Below are positions 30,245-42,961 of a DNA stretch of 64,000 nucleotides, one piece after another. The notes beneath the pieces were generated by a model. It saw only the letters and a program-made list of their open reading frames with translations, searched no databases and was not told the DNA's origin. The DNA is from Lactobacillus kimbladii (lineage in GTDB: Bacteria; Bacillota; Bacilli; Lactobacillales; Lactobacillaceae), in NCBI RefSeq assembly GCF_014323605.1, contig NZ_SCMB01000002.1, forward strand, positions 1 to 64,000. Reading direction: 5' to 3'. The position numbers and the translations under genes are program-made. Every line of letters starts with the position of its first letter. The stretch's first letter is position 1.

Positions 30245-30475
30245 TTAAAAGAAATTGCTTAACTGCATGGATGTATCAATTAATGTGATTAAAAAATTAC
30301 CAACAAGAAAACCTAAAGCAATCGCAGCAAAAATCAGCAGCAACTGTGCTTCAAAGACCCTGTTTTTACGAATTATTTTTTCAATGCGGACACTTTTCAT
30401 AATCTGAAAGGACAAGCCGATCGTAATTAAATAAATTACTATACTAATTAAGGCATGGACGCCAAGTTGAAACAT
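30245..30475 (-). CDS. DUF1146 (YwzB-like) membrane protein, 76 aa
   Basis: Small protein with two hydrophobic segments (ALISIVIYLITIGLSFQIM and LLLIFAAIALGFLVGNFLI). It follows the ATPase operon, as the DUF1146/YwzB gene does in many Firmicutes. I start it at ATG 30475; the in-frame ATG 32 codons upstream runs through the operon terminator. Function unknown. Confidence 0.8.
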   Translation of the reverse strand: MFQLGVHALISIVIYLITIGLSFQIMKSVRIEKIIRKNRVFEAQLLLIFAAIALGFLVGNFLITLIDTSMQLSNFF

Positions 30476-30504
30476 ATTCTTTCTCACTTTTCTTAAGTCA
30501 CAAT

Positions 30505-30536
30505 AAAAGCGGACGCACAAAGCAGTGCATCCGCTT
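30505..30536 (-). terminator. Terminator of the atp operon
   Basis: An 11-bp stem (AAGCGGACGCA at 30507-30517 with TGCATCCGCTT at 30526-30536, one mismatch on the plus strand that becomes a wobble on the minus strand) lies just past atpC. It is followed by TTTTATTG on the minus strand. The T-run is short, so some read-through into the DUF1146 gene is possible. Confidence 0.7.
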
Positions 30537-30548
30537 AAAACTTTAATT

Positions 30549-30986
30549 CTAATTGTCTGAATTGTAAACACTTATTCGATTGATGGCTCTTCTGAGTGCA
30601 ACCTGTGCCCTCTCAAGTGATCGCTGGTCATGAGCAGCTTGAGCCTTTTTCAGTGCATTTTGCGCACGTTCTCTAGCTGCCTTAGCCCGAGATACATCAA
30701 TATTGCTAGCTCGTTCAGCACTGTCAGCAATTATTGTAGCTACGTTATTGGAAAATTCAAAGTAGCCACCACTAACAGCAATGTGATTGACAACATTATT
30801 CATTTCGCGGCTTCTTTTAACCTTAATCTCACCTATCGCCAGTGGAGTTAAAATCGGCAAGTGATTATACATCACTGAACGTTGACCATCAATTGCCCGC
30901 ATTTCCACAATACTGGAGTGATGAGAAAAAATCAGTCCATCTGGAGTTACAACATTTACCATAAAAAGTTTTTCTGGATCTGCCAT
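30549..30986 (-). CDS. atpC: F1Fo ATP synthase subunit epsilon
   Basis: A 145-aa epsilon subunit of the F1 central stalk: an N-terminal beta-sandwich ([20 protein letters not shown]) and a C-terminal two-helix arm rich in Ala/Arg ([15 protein letters not shown]), which can inhibit hydrolysis. It is the last gene of the atpBEFHAGDC operon, 11 bases after atpD. Confidence 0.95.
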   Translation of the reverse strand: MADPEKLFMVNVVTPDGLIFSHHSSIVEMRAIDGQRSVMYNHLPILTPLAIGEIKVKRSREMNNVVNHIAVSGGYFEFSNNVATIIADSAERASNIDVSRAKAARERAQNALKKAQAAHDQRSLERAQVALRRAINRISVYNSDN

Positions 30987-30997
30987 TTGACATCACC

Positions 30998-32455
<1,458 letters not shown>

Positions 32456-32459
32456 TTAA

Positions 32460-33422
32460 TTATTTCAAAGCATTAGCACCACTGACAATTTCAGTAATTT
32501 CAGTAGTGATTTCTGCTTGTCTTGCACGGTTTAATTTAGTAGTTAAACTCGAAACCAAATCATCAACGTTGTCCGTAGCACTCTGCATTGCAGTCATTGA
32601 ACTGGCATGCTCTGCAGTTTTGGCATCCAAAATAGCACCGTAAATTGTAGAGCGGGCATATTGAGGAATTAGTGTTGTTAAAACGGCATTAACATCAGGT
32701 TCGATATCGTATTCTAAGTCTTTATGAGCTTCAGCTTCTTTGACACCAATATCAATGTCAACGATCGGCAACATTTTTTCAACCCGAAATGCAGATGATA
32801 ACGAATTAATATGGTGAGTATAACAAACATACAGCTCATCATAAACTCCGTTCAAATACATTTTGATCGCAGTTGAAACAATTGGTAAAACTTCATCAAA
32901 AGTAGGTACATCAGTAATACTGTCATTTTCATACACAACATTAAGATTGTTTTTCTTGAAGAAATCAGCACCTACTGACCCAACGGCTAAGACTTTAACA
33001 TCTTTATGTTCCGCTTTTGAATCCTCAAACAGACCCATCATGTTTTTAATAACAGCACTGTTATAAGATCCGACTAGACCACGGTCACCGGTAATAACCA
33101 AATATCCGGTAGAGTTGATCTTTTTGCGTGCCTGGACCATATCGGAAACAATTCCCAGGCCAAAGACATTTTCATAGTCAATTTTGCCAATACTTTCTTC
33201 GTCAATTGCCACATGCTCTTTATGCAAGTGATTGACTACCTCAGCACTCATCAAACGTGATAAAGTTTGTCGCACATGATCATTATAAATTGTGTAACCT
33301 TTATCTCGCTTTTCAGTTTGGTTTAATTTTGATGCCGAAACCATTCTCATGGCCTCGGTAATTTTACCAGTTTGCTTAACTGAAGCTATTTTTTTCTTCA
33401 ACGCAAGTAAAGATGCAGGCAT
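32460..33422 (-). CDS. atpG: F1Fo ATP synthase subunit gamma
   Basis: Central rotor shaft, 320 aa. The coiled-coil N-terminus ([20 protein letters not shown]) and C-terminus ([20 protein letters not shown]) carry the conserved gamma signature, and the globular middle contains the [10 protein letters not shown] block. It sits between atpA and atpD. Confidence 0.97.
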   Translation of the reverse strand: MPASLLALKKKIASVKQTGKITEAMRMVSASKLNQTEKRDKGYTIYNDHVRQTLSRLMSAEVVNHLHKEHVAIDEESIGKIDYENVFGLGIVSDMVQARKKINSTGYLVITGDRGLVGSYNSAVIKNMMGLFEDSKAEHKDVKVLAVGSVGADFFKKNNLNVVYENDSITDVPTFDEVLPIVSTAIKMYLNGVYDELYVCYTHHINSLSSAFRVEKMLPIVDIDIGVKEAEAHKDLEYDIEPDVNAVLTTLIPQYARSTIYGAILDAKTAEHASSMTAMQSATDNVDDLVSSLTTKLNRARQAEITTEITEIVSGANALK

Positions 33423-33433
33423 ATAACTACCTC

Positions 33434-35507
<2,074 letters not shown>

Positions 35508-35508
<1 letters not shown>

Positions 35509-36020
35509 TATTTATTCAGCCCCTTAATAAATTGATCAACCAAATCTTTTTGGTCATCAGCAGATAAATTCTTAGAAATCACTTTTTCCGCAATCGTTAC
35601 AGAAATATCTGCAACTTGTGCACGAGCTTCATCTAAGGCATCAGCTTTTGCCTGAGCAGCATCAGCTTTTGCTTTTTCATGAATAGAAGCCGCATTATCA
35701 TTTGCTTCTGCCACAATTTGCGTACTGGTTTTCTCAGCACTTGCCTTTGCGTCAGTCAAAATTTGCGTTGCTTCTTGTCTTGAGTTCTTCAAGGCAGCTT
35801 CACGCTCATTAGCCAAAACCTCGGCCTTTTTGCGATTGCCTGCAGCTGAATCAAGATCACTGATTACCTTTTGGCGTCTTTTTTCCATCATGTCGGAAAC
35901 AGGTCCCCAAGCATAATGTTTAACCAAAATAAGCAAAATTGCGAAAACAATTAAATACCAAAGAGTATTTCCAAGGTAAATGTGACCTGCTGAGGCTGCA
36001 AATAAAATTTGAAATGTCAT
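35508..36020 (-). CDS. atpF: F1Fo ATP synthase subunit b
   Basis: Peripheral-stalk b subunit, 170 aa. One N-terminal membrane helix (TLWYLIVFAILLILVKHYAW) is followed by a long charged Ala-rich coiled coil ending in the delta-binding C-terminus. It overlaps atpH by one base. Confidence 0.96.
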
Positions 36021-36062
36021 TTACTGCCCTTCTCTCTTTTACCTAAATTATTTTAAATAAAA

Positions 36063-36287
36063 TTAAAGGAAGAGAATCAGGAAAGCAACAACAATCGCCA
36101 AAATAGGAACGGCTTCAATCATACCAACACCAATGAACATTGTTGATTTTAAGTTACCAGCGCTTTCTGGTTGACGAGCCATGCTCTCAACTGTTTTAGT
36201 AATAACTTTACCGTTACCCCAAGAAGCTGCTAAAGCAGCGATACCAGCTACGATAGCTGCTGAGATATATTTAAAAGCTTGTGACAT
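36063..36287 (-). CDS. atpE: F1Fo ATP synthase subunit c
   Basis: Proton-carrying ring subunit, 74 aa: two membrane helices joined by the polar loop ARQPE. The essential carboxylate is Glu58 in [13 protein letters not shown], and its spacing fits a proton-translocating (not sodium) ring, although that is an inference. It lies between atpB and atpF. Confidence 0.97.
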   Translation of the reverse strand: MSQAFKYISAAIVAGIAALAASWGNGKVITKTVESMARQPESAGNLKSTMFIGVGMIEAVPILAIVVAFLILFL

Positions 36288-36305
36288 GTTTAAACCTCCA
36301 AAAAA

Positions 36306-37019
36306 TTATTCTTTTGTAACCTTTTTTCCGACATAGACCATGGATAAAGTTACGAAAACATATGCCTGGATAGAGCCAATGAAGACAGAGAATCCTTGCC
36401 AGATCATAGCTAACGGTGCTGCTAAAACCAAAGTGATAACACCAAAGCTAGGAGCAAAGCTATTACCTATTAAAGTTAATAACACTTCACCTGCGTAGAT
36501 ATTACCATATAAACGCAAAGATAATGTCAAGAAGTTAGTGATCTCCTCAATCATATTGATTGGAAACAGGAAACTAACAGGTTCGGCATAATTGCGCCAA
36601 TAGCCACCAGTACCGAATTTTTGCATTCCGAAAGTGAATGAAAGAAGCAAGGTCATCATTGCAAATGACATTGTCGTCACCGGATCTGCTGTGGGAGATT
36701 TAACAAAAATATTGTCCCCCGCTTTAACCTCTAGGAAGAGACCCAACTGGTTCATGAACCAAATGTAGATGAACAGAACAAAAGCATAAAGCGAAAGGTG
36801 CTTTCGCGCATCAACATCACTGACATTGTCTTTAACAATACCATCAGTGAAGTCTATCAAATATTCCATGATATTTTGCTTTTTATTCGGTTTCATCTCA
36901 ACTTTTCGTGATAACCATATGCAGACAAACAATACTACAGCTGCCATTAAAGTTGAGCCGATGATCCCAGAAAGATCAAATGTCAAACCCAGAAATTTAA
37001 AAACAAATGATTGCTCCAA
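36306..37019 (-). CDS. atpB: F1Fo ATP synthase subunit a
   Basis: Membrane a subunit, 237 aa, with five to six hydrophobic helices. The essential arginine lies in LTLSLRLYGNIYAGEVLL. It is the first gene of the operon, with upp directly upstream and no atpI. It carries a GGAGG-type ribosome site. I could not single out a convincing promoter in the 117 bases upstream. Confidence 0.96.
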   Translation of the reverse strand: MEQSFVFKFLGLTFDLSGIIGSTLMAAVVLFVCIWLSRKVEMKPNKKQNIMEYLIDFTDGIVKDNVSDVDARKHLSLYAFVLFIYIWFMNQLGLFLEVKAGDNIFVKSPTADPVTTMSFAMMTLLLSFTFGMQKFGTGGYWRNYAEPVSFLFPINMIEEITNFLTLSLRLYGNIYAGEVLLTLIGNSFAPSFGVITLVLAAPLAMIWQGFSVFIGSIQAYVFVTLSMVYVGKKVTKE

Positions 37020-37136
37020 TTCTTCGTGACCTCCCTTCTCGTGCCCAAATTATCGAACACTCATACAATATTAACACCATTCAATAATTTTGTGAAAAAT
37101 GTAAGCGTATTTTGCGATTAATTTACCTAAAAATAG

Positions 37137-37766
37137 TTATTTAGTACCAAATAGTCTGTCGCCTGCATCTCCCAAACCTGGCGTAATATAGCCATTTGGC
37201 AGCAATTTTTCGTCTTCTGCGGCAGTATAGATATCAACGTCCGGATTTTCTTTTTGAATAGCCTTAACACCTTCAGGAGCAGCTACCAGTACAGCCAGTT
37301 TGATAACTTTGACGCCACGCTTTTTAAGCGCACCAATCGCCATATTAGCTGAACCACCAGTAGCAAGCATTGGATCAACTACCAAACATTCGCGTTCGGC
37401 AACATCTTTTGGCATTTTACAGAAATATTCATGTGGCGTAAGGGTTTCTTCATCCCGGTACATGCCAATTACTCCAACTTTAGCCGAAGGAATCATTTCC
37501 ATAACACCATTAAGCATACCAATACCGGCACGTAAAATTGGCACAATAGTCAATTTTTTACCGGCAATTTCTTTTTGTGTGGTCTTGCCAATCGGTGTTT
37601 CAATTTCAACATCTTTTAGCGGCAAATCTCTGGTAATTTCATAAGTCATCAGTCCCCCGATTTCACCGACAATACGCCGAAACTCGTTGGAACTTGTCTC
37701 CTTACGCCTAATAATTGTTAACTTGTGTTGAATTAACGGATGATTCAAAACCGTAAATTTGCCCAT
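37137..37766 (-). CDS. upp: Uracil phosphoribosyltransferase
   Basis: Pyrimidine salvage enzyme that converts uracil and PRPP to UMP; 209 aa, standard length. The PRPP-binding motif [17 protein letters not shown] and the C-terminal uracil-binding segment [17 protein letters not shown] are intact. An AGGAGGAAA ribosome site precedes ATG. The position just upstream of atpB is the usual one in lactobacilli. Confidence 0.97.
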   Translation of the reverse strand: MGKFTVLNHPLIQHKLTIIRRKETSSNEFRRIVGEIGGLMTYEITRDLPLKDVEIETPIGKTTQKEIAGKKLTIVPILRAGIGMLNGVMEMIPSAKVGVIGMYRDEETLTPHEYFCKMPKDVAERECLVVDPMLATGGSANMAIGALKKRGVKVIKLAVLVAAPEGVKAIQKENPDVDIYTAAEDEKLLPNGYITPGLGDAGDRLFGTK

Positions 37767-37810
37767 CTTTTTCCTCCTATAAACATAATTACGTTTACGA
37801 GTATTTTAAT

Positions 37811-37839
37811 AAAAAAAACAAAGGGTTTAAAGTCCTTTG
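37811..37839 (-). terminator. Terminator of the prfA-prmC-tsaC transcript
   Basis: The minus strand shows CAAAGG, a 9-base loop with neighbouring pairs, CCTTTG, then eight T residues. It lies just after the tsaC stop codon and before upp. Confidence 0.85.
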
Positions 37840-37850
37840 CTAGTAAATTT

Positions 37851-38858
37851 TTATTTTGTCTGATAATGGTGGCCTGCAGCTGCCTTATTAAGCCGATTCA
37901 TGTAGGCTAAAGTGTCCTCGCTGCCGTTAAATCCCTGCACAAAAATTTGTTTGATTTCGGGCTTATCGTCAAAATAACGCAAGCCTCCGAATAAATTATG
38001 ATCGGCATCCGCCAAATTTTGACCTAGATTAAATTTGTTAGCTCCTGGCAACTTGATTTTTTTAAGCACAGTGACTAAAGCCATCACTCCTGTCGCACTC
38101 GTCAATTCTATATTGGCAAAATCCTGCGGATCATCTACAACGACTACAGGAGCACTGGGAGCATAATGGCGGTATTTCATCCCCGGAGCTTTTGGAACAT
38201 CCTTATCAGAAACCTTGCCGCTGTTAATTAAAACTTTTTCCCCCAAGGCATTGCTCAACTCTTCAGGTGTGATTGCACCAGGACGTAAAACGACTGGAGT
38301 TGCAACGGAGAGGTCAATAATTGTTGATTCCAACCCCACTTCTGTAGGTCCGCCATCAATAATCCCTGCAATTTTACCTTTTAAGTCATGATAAACATGC
38401 TGGGCAGTAGTTGGACTGGGCTTAGTTGATGTGTTTGCAGAAGGCCCGACAATTGGATAACCCAATTTACTGATCAGTTCATGAGTCAGAGCATCATGAG
38501 GGCAACGAAAAGCCACGGTGTCAAGACCACCGGTGACAGCTTTAGGCAAACTGTCAGGTTTAACATATAGTAAGAGAGTTAGCGGACCGGGCCAAAATTT
38601 TTTGATTAATTTTTGAGCACGTTCTGGAACTTCTTTGGCATATTTAGACATCATTTGAGCATCAGTGACTGTCACAATTAAGGGATTGTCACTAGGACGA
38701 CCTTTAGCTGCGTATACATTTTTAACGGCTTGCTCATTTGTAGCAATCGCACCTAAGCCATAAACGGTTTCAGTGGGAAAAGCAACTAACTCCCCTTCAG
38801 CAAGCAATTTTACTGCATCATCTATTTGATCTTGTGAAAAAATTTTTGTTTCCATCAT
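37851..38858 (-). CDS. tsaC: L-threonylcarbamoyladenylate synthase (Sua5/YwlC type)
   Basis: Makes threonylcarbamoyl-AMP from threonine, bicarbonate and ATP for the t6A37 modification of ANN-decoding tRNAs. At 335 aa it is the long Sua5 form. The YrdC domain has PTETVYGLGAIATN at the N-terminus, RPSDNPLIV and the GPSANTSTKPSP segment, and a C-terminal Sua5 domain starts around residue 220. The start codon overlaps the prmC stop by four bases (ATGA). Confidence 0.94.
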   Translation of the reverse strand: MMETKIFSQDQIDDAVKLLAEGELVAFPTETVYGLGAIATNEQAVKNVYAAKGRPSDNPLIVTVTDAQMMSKYAKEVPERAQKLIKKFWPGPLTLLLYVKPDSLPKAVTGGLDTVAFRCPHDALTHELISKLGYPIVGPSANTSTKPSPTTAQHVYHDLKGKIAGIIDGGPTEVGLESTIIDLSVATPVVLRPGAITPEELSNALGEKVLINSGKVSDKDVPKAPGMKYRHYAPSAPVVVVDDPQDFANIELTSATGVMALVTVLKKIKLPGANKFNLGQNLADADHNLFGGLRYFDDKPEIKQIFVQGFNGSEDTLAYMNRLNKAAAGHHYQTK

Positions 38859-39703
38859 TTATTCCACTTTCCCTTAACCATACGCGGTTTCCCGGCTAAA
38901 TCTTTCTTAAATTCAATAGTAAAATCAGGCAATTCTTGAGCAAATAATTCAGCCAGCTGTTCTTTTTCGCTAAAGCCAAACTCCAGGAAAAATTCTCCGC
39001 CACTATTTAAGTGGTCGCGCACCTGTTTAACAAATTTTTGATAAAATTCAATGCCGTTTTTACCACCAAAAAGCGCTTCTTTCGGTTCATTTTGCAGAAC
39101 ATTTTGATCCATCACGTCTTTTTCTGTTTCCTTAATATAGGGTGGATTAGAAATTATTTTATCGAATTTTTCCAGTCCAATTAAGATATTGGCTTTACGG
39201 ACTGTTACATCCACTTTATGAATCAAGAAGTTTTCTTCGCTTGTTCTTAAGGCGGCATCGGTAACATCGGAAGCGTATAAATCAAGATTCGTAATTTGCT
39301 TTTTCGCAGCTTCTTTAGCTAGGGCTACAGTAATGCACCCAGAACCTGTACCTAAATCAAGCACTTTGTCACCATTAGCTAGATCCTGCAGAGTCCATTC
39401 AACCAATTCTTCTGTTTCAAAGCGGGGTATTAAAACACCGCGTTTTACTAAAATCTTGTAGCCAAAAAACCAGGAATAACCCAAAATATACTGAGGTGAT
39501 ATTCCTTTAGCCAGCTGGCGGACATCATTTTGTGCCTGTTTAACCTGCTGAGGAGTTAGTTCCATATCTTGTTTTAATTGAAACTCACTTGGACTGAGTT
39601 GCAATCTTTCAGCCAGCAAAAAAGCGATGTCTTCCGGCCTTTCTTCTGGTGCCGTTTCCGCAGCCCAAATTCTCAGACTCTTTAAAGTGTCAATCTTAGA
39701 CAT
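38855..39703 (-). CDS. prmC: Release factor glutamine methyltransferase PrmC
   Basis: Methylates the glutamine of the GGQ motif of release factors. The 282-aa protein has an N-terminal helical substrate-binding domain and a SAM-dependent methyltransferase domain, with [14 protein letters not shown] (SAM binding) and the catalytic NPPY motif ([13 protein letters not shown]). It overlaps prfA by eight bases at its start and tsaC by four at its end, so it is co-translated with its substrate protein. Confidence 0.96.
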   Translation of the reverse strand: MSKIDTLKSLRIWAAETAPEERPEDIAFLLAERLQLSPSEFQLKQDMELTPQQVKQAQNDVRQLAKGISPQYILGYSWFFGYKILVKRGVLIPRFETEELVEWTLQDLANGDKVLDLGTGSGCITVALAKEAAKKQITNLDLYASDVTDAALRTSEENFLIHKVDVTVRKANILIGLEKFDKIISNPPYIKETEKDVMDQNVLQNEPKEALFGGKNGIEFYQKFVKQVRDHLNSGGEFFLEFGFSEKEQLAELFAQELPDFTIEFKKDLAGKPRMVKGKWNK

Positions 39704-40784
39704 TTTGTTCAGCCAGCTCCTCTAATTGCTTAGTTTGGTTATACAAAATCAAAGCATCAATTATTTCGTCAAGTTCACCGTTCATTACCCGGTCAAGTTT
39801 ATTAAGCGTCAAGCCGATACGATGATCAGTCACACGGTTTTGCGGGTAGTTATAAGTTCTGATACGCTCTGACCTGTCACCGGTGCCGACAGCATTTTTA
39901 CGTTTGGCATCATATTGATCCCGATTTTGACTTTCATAATAATCATAGACACGAGATTTTAAAATCTGCATCGCTTTTTCCCGGTTTTGTTGCTGACTAC
40001 GTTGATCCTGCATTGCGACAACGATTCCTGTCGGCAAGTGAGTCATACGCACAGCACTCGATGTTTTGTTAATATGCTGACCGCCGGCACCACTAGAACG
40101 GTAGACATCAACTCTAATATCTTTGGGATCTAAATCAAGGTCAACCTGCTCGTATTCAGGCATTACGGCAACAGTTGCCGTTGAAGTATGAACACGACCT
40201 TGAGATTCAGTTACAGGAACGCGTTGCACGCGGTGCGCTCCGTTTTCATATTTAAGTTTTGAATAAACCTTATTGCCAGTAATCATAATGGCAACCCGTT
40301 TGTAACCGCCAACTTCGGTTGGCTCACTGTCGACAATAGAAACCTGCCAGTTTTGTCTTTCTGCATATTTTTCATACATTCTGAGCAAATCGCCAGCAAA
40401 TAAGGAGGCTTCATCCCCACCAGCTGCTCCCCTGATTTCCATGATAATATCCTTATCATCATTAGGATCTTTGGGCAGCATTAAAATCTTGATTTCATCT
40501 TCAAGTTTAGCAATATCCTGCTCTAAATCATTATTTTCTTCTTTGGCCATTTCCACCAAATCAGAATCATTTTCATTAGCAATAATATCCTTATTATCAG
40601 AGATTTCTTTTTTATCAGCCTTATATTTGCGGTATTTTTCAACTACATCCCGCAAATCTGCTTCTTCTTTAGAAACCTCCATGTACCTTTTAGTATCATT
40701 GATAACTTCTGGGTCAGCCATCATCTCTTGTAATTCGTCATAATGAGCAACAAGACTTTCAAGCTGTGCCATAATCTTATCCAT
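39696..40784 (-). CDS. prfA: Peptide chain release factor 1
   Basis: RF1, 362 aa, terminates translation at UAA and UAG. The peptidyl-tRNA hydrolysis motif GGQ is in [18 protein letters not shown], and the RF1 pattern of the codon-recognition domain is present. A long N-terminal coiled-coil region is visible. It is the second gene of the tdk-prfA-prmC-tsaC run. Confidence 0.97.
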   Translation of the reverse strand: MDKIMAQLESLVAHYDELQEMMADPEVINDTKRYMEVSKEEADLRDVVEKYRKYKADKKEISDNKDIIANENDSDLVEMAKEENNDLEQDIAKLEDEIKILMLPKDPNDDKDIIMEIRGAAGGDEASLFAGDLLRMYEKYAERQNWQVSIVDSEPTEVGGYKRVAIMITGNKVYSKLKYENGAHRVQRVPVTESQGRVHTSTATVAVMPEYEQVDLDLDPKDIRVDVYRSSGAGGQHINKTSSAVRMTHLPTGIVVAMQDQRSQQQNREKAMQILKSRVYDYYESQNRDQYDAKRKNAVGTGDRSERIRTYNYPQNRVTDHRIGLTLNKLDRVMNGELDEIIDALILYNQTKQLEELAEQNV

Positions 40785-40801
40785 GTTGTTCTAATCCCTT
40801 C

Positions 40802-41401
40802 CTATCTTTCTTGCTCCGGGTGAAAATAATGAAACCGACAAACCGGGTAATAACTTTCATCCCCGCCAATTTGAACCTGTTCGCCTTCATAAACCGGTTT
40901 ACCATTGTGTATCCGCTGATTCATTGTAGCCTTTCTACCGCAGTAGTGGCAAATCGTTTTGATCTCTTTTATTTTATCAGCAAAAATTAATAAATTCTTG
41001 GTTCCTTCAAATAAATTATTTTGGAAGTCGTTTTTTAAGCCAAATGTCATTACCGGAATACCTAAATCGTCCACTATTTGTGCGCATTCCACCACATGAT
41101 GACGCTCCAAAAACTGAGCTTCATCAACAAACACGCAGGCAATCGCGCCATCTCCACGTGCTTTTTCCTGCTCATTCAACTTTTTTATATAAGCAAAAAT
41201 ATCAAAATCATGGTCAATCGGAACTGCATTTCTGTGAAGTCCAATTCTTGAGGCCACAGTTCCAACTCCGCTGCGATCATCAATCCCACTGGTTAACAAA
41301 GCGATTTTACGACCTTGAGCTTCATAGTTATGAGCATCCTTTAGTATCTCTAAAGTTTTGCCACTGCTCATCGTGCCATACTCAAAAAATAATTGTGCCA
41401 T
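40802..41401 (-). CDS. tdk: Thymidine kinase
   Basis: Phosphorylates thymidine with ATP; 199 aa, type II family. Walker A is GTMSSGKT at residues 9-16, the Walker B-like segment is [10 protein letters not shown], and a zinc site is formed by [10 protein letters not shown] and a later cysteine/histidine pair. An AAAGGAG ribosome site precedes ATG. Seventeen bases separate it from prfA. Confidence 0.96.
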   Translation of the reverse strand: MAQLFFEYGTMSSGKTLEILKDAHNYEAQGRKIALLTSGIDDRSGVGTVASRIGLHRNAVPIDHDFDIFAYIKKLNEQEKARGDGAIACVFVDEAQFLERHHVVECAQIVDDLGIPVMTFGLKNDFQNNLFEGTKNLLIFADKIKEIKTICHYCGRKATMNQRIHNGKPVYEGEQVQIGGDESYYPVCRFHYFHPEQER

Positions 41402-41544
41402 TTTTGCTCCTTTGTTTCATTTAAATTCACCTAACTAATCTAGTATAATGTAAAAATAAAATATGTGTAGTTAAATGGTTAAAAACTCGTTTTCAATTTG
41501 TGGCTATGCTATAGTTGATAGTGATTTTAAAGCGAGGGAAGAAT

Positions 41545-42897
41545 ATGAGTTTTAAGTCTGTAATAGCAAAAAGCGCGGGTAAATCAAGTTACTGGTTTTT
41601 ACATAATATTTTAAAAGGCGGTACCAGTTTTCCCGGCAAGTTGGCAATGGACCTGGATCCTGAAATTTTAAAAACGCTGGCTGAAGGATATGAAACTGTA
41701 GTTGTTACCGGTACAAATGGCAAGACCATGACTACAGCTTTGATCGTGGCTGCACTAAGAGAAAAAAATGGAGACGTTTTGACCAATCCATCGGGTTCCA
41801 ACATGCAACAAGGAATTGTGACGGCCTTTTTAGCACACAAAAAGAAAAAATCTTCAAGACCAATTGCAGTGTTAGAAGTTGACGAAGCAAATGTCAAAAT
41901 GGTGACGGAACTGCTTCATCCCAGCGTTTTTGTTTTAACCAATATTTTTCGCGACCAAATGGATCGCTACGGTGAAATCTACACTACCTACGATAAAATT
42001 GTTGAAGGAATCAAACTGGCACCCGAGGCTATTATTATTGCCAATGGTGATGCCAGTATCTTTTCTTCAGTTGACTTACCTAATCCTAAAATTTTTTATG
42101 GCTTTAAACTGCCTAGAGATAAGCCGCAAAATGACAGCAAGGCTCCTGTCAACACGGATGGCATCTTATGCCCTAAGTGTGATCATATCTTACATTATCA
42201 TGAACGTATTTATGCCAACCTGGGAGATTTTTTCTGTCCTAATTGCAACTATCACAGACCCGAATTAACCTATTCTGTTAACAAAATTATTGAGCAGTCA
42301 CCAAATAAACTCAAATTTCAAATGGGCAAAAAAGACTACAGCATCAACATTGGCGGAACTTACAATATTTATAATGCTCTAGCTGCCTATTCTGTGGCAC
42401 GTTATTTTGACCTGAGTGAAGAAGAAATTGCTCAGGCTTTTGCAAAAAACAAGCGGATTTTTGGCAGACAAGAATTAATTAAATATGAAGGAAAAGAAAT
42501 TGACCTGATCTTAGTTAAAAATCCGGTTGGTCTAGATGAAGTGCTGCACATGCTTAACACTGAAAAAGATGATTATTCATTAGTAGCCTTGCTTAATGCC
42601 AATCACGCCGACGGAATTGACACTTCCTGGATTTGGGATGGTCAGTTTGAAGATCTCAACCATAAGCAAATTAAAAAGATTCTGGTTGGCGGCGAGCGCT
42701 GGCACGACATGGGCTTTCGTCTGGAAGTTGCCGGTTTTGACCCGGGTAAAATGGTTACCTGCAACGACAATGAGGAAGTAATTGCCAATATTGCTAACTT
42801 ACCAACGAAAAAGGTTTACATTTTGTCTACCTATACTGCTATGCTCTCTTTACGCAAGACTATGGCTGAGAAAAAGATGATTAAGGCTGGGATGTAA
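41545..42897 (+). CDS. murT: Lipid II isoglutaminyl synthase subunit MurT
   Basis: Mur-ligase-like subunit that, with the glutaminase GatD, amidates the D-glutamate of lipid II. In the 450 aa, the P-loop VVTGTNGKTMTTALI lies near the N-terminus. A four-cysteine zinc ribbon is inserted in the middle domain (CPKCDH and CPNCNY), and a C-terminal MurT domain follows (NANHADGIDTSWIWD). I start at ATG 41545, which has a GAGGGAAG ribosome site; an in-frame start ten codons upstream lacks one. A terminator follows at once, and gatD, normally adjacent, is not in this window. Confidence 0.9.
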   Translation: MSFKSVIAKSAGKSSYWFLHNILKGGTSFPGKLAMDLDPEILKTLAEGYETVVVTGTNGKTMTTALIVAALREKNGDVLTNPSGSNMQQGIVTAFLAHKKKKSSRPIAVLEVDEANVKMVTELLHPSVFVLTNIFRDQMDRYGEIYTTYDKIVEGIKLAPEAIIIANGDASIFSSVDLPNPKIFYGFKLPRDKPQNDSKAPVNTDGILCPKCDHILHYHERIYANLGDFFCPNCNYHRPELTYSVNKIIEQSPNKLKFQMGKKDYSINIGGTYNIYNALAAYSVARYFDLSEEEIAQAFAKNKRIFGRQELIKYEGKEIDLILVKNPVGLDEVLHMLNTEKDDYSLVALLNANHADGIDTSWIWDGQFEDLNHKQIKKILVGGERWHDMGFRLEVAGFDPGKMVTCNDNEEVIANIANLPTKKVYILSTYTAMLSLRKTMAEKKMIKAGM

Positions 42898-42916
42898 AAA
42901 GTAGCAATAATATAAA

Positions 42917-42960
42917 TTAAAAACCCGCAAAGTGTGCAATGAAACATTTTGCGGGTTATT
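42917..42960. terminator. Bidirectional terminator between murT and the ABC transporter gene
   Basis: The stem AACCCGCAAA (42922-42931) with TTTGCGGGTT (42948-42957) has A/T-rich flanks on both sides and serves two converging genes. Confidence 0.88.
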
Positions 42961-42961
42961 T

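Noticed and set aside
30476-30571. N-terminal extension of the DUF1146 protein
   Set aside because: The extension runs through the atp operon terminator hairpin and has no membrane or family character.
36826-37029. Plus-strand ORFs across atp and cell-wall genes
   Set aside because: They lie antisense to well-identified genes and have no ribosome sites or family features.
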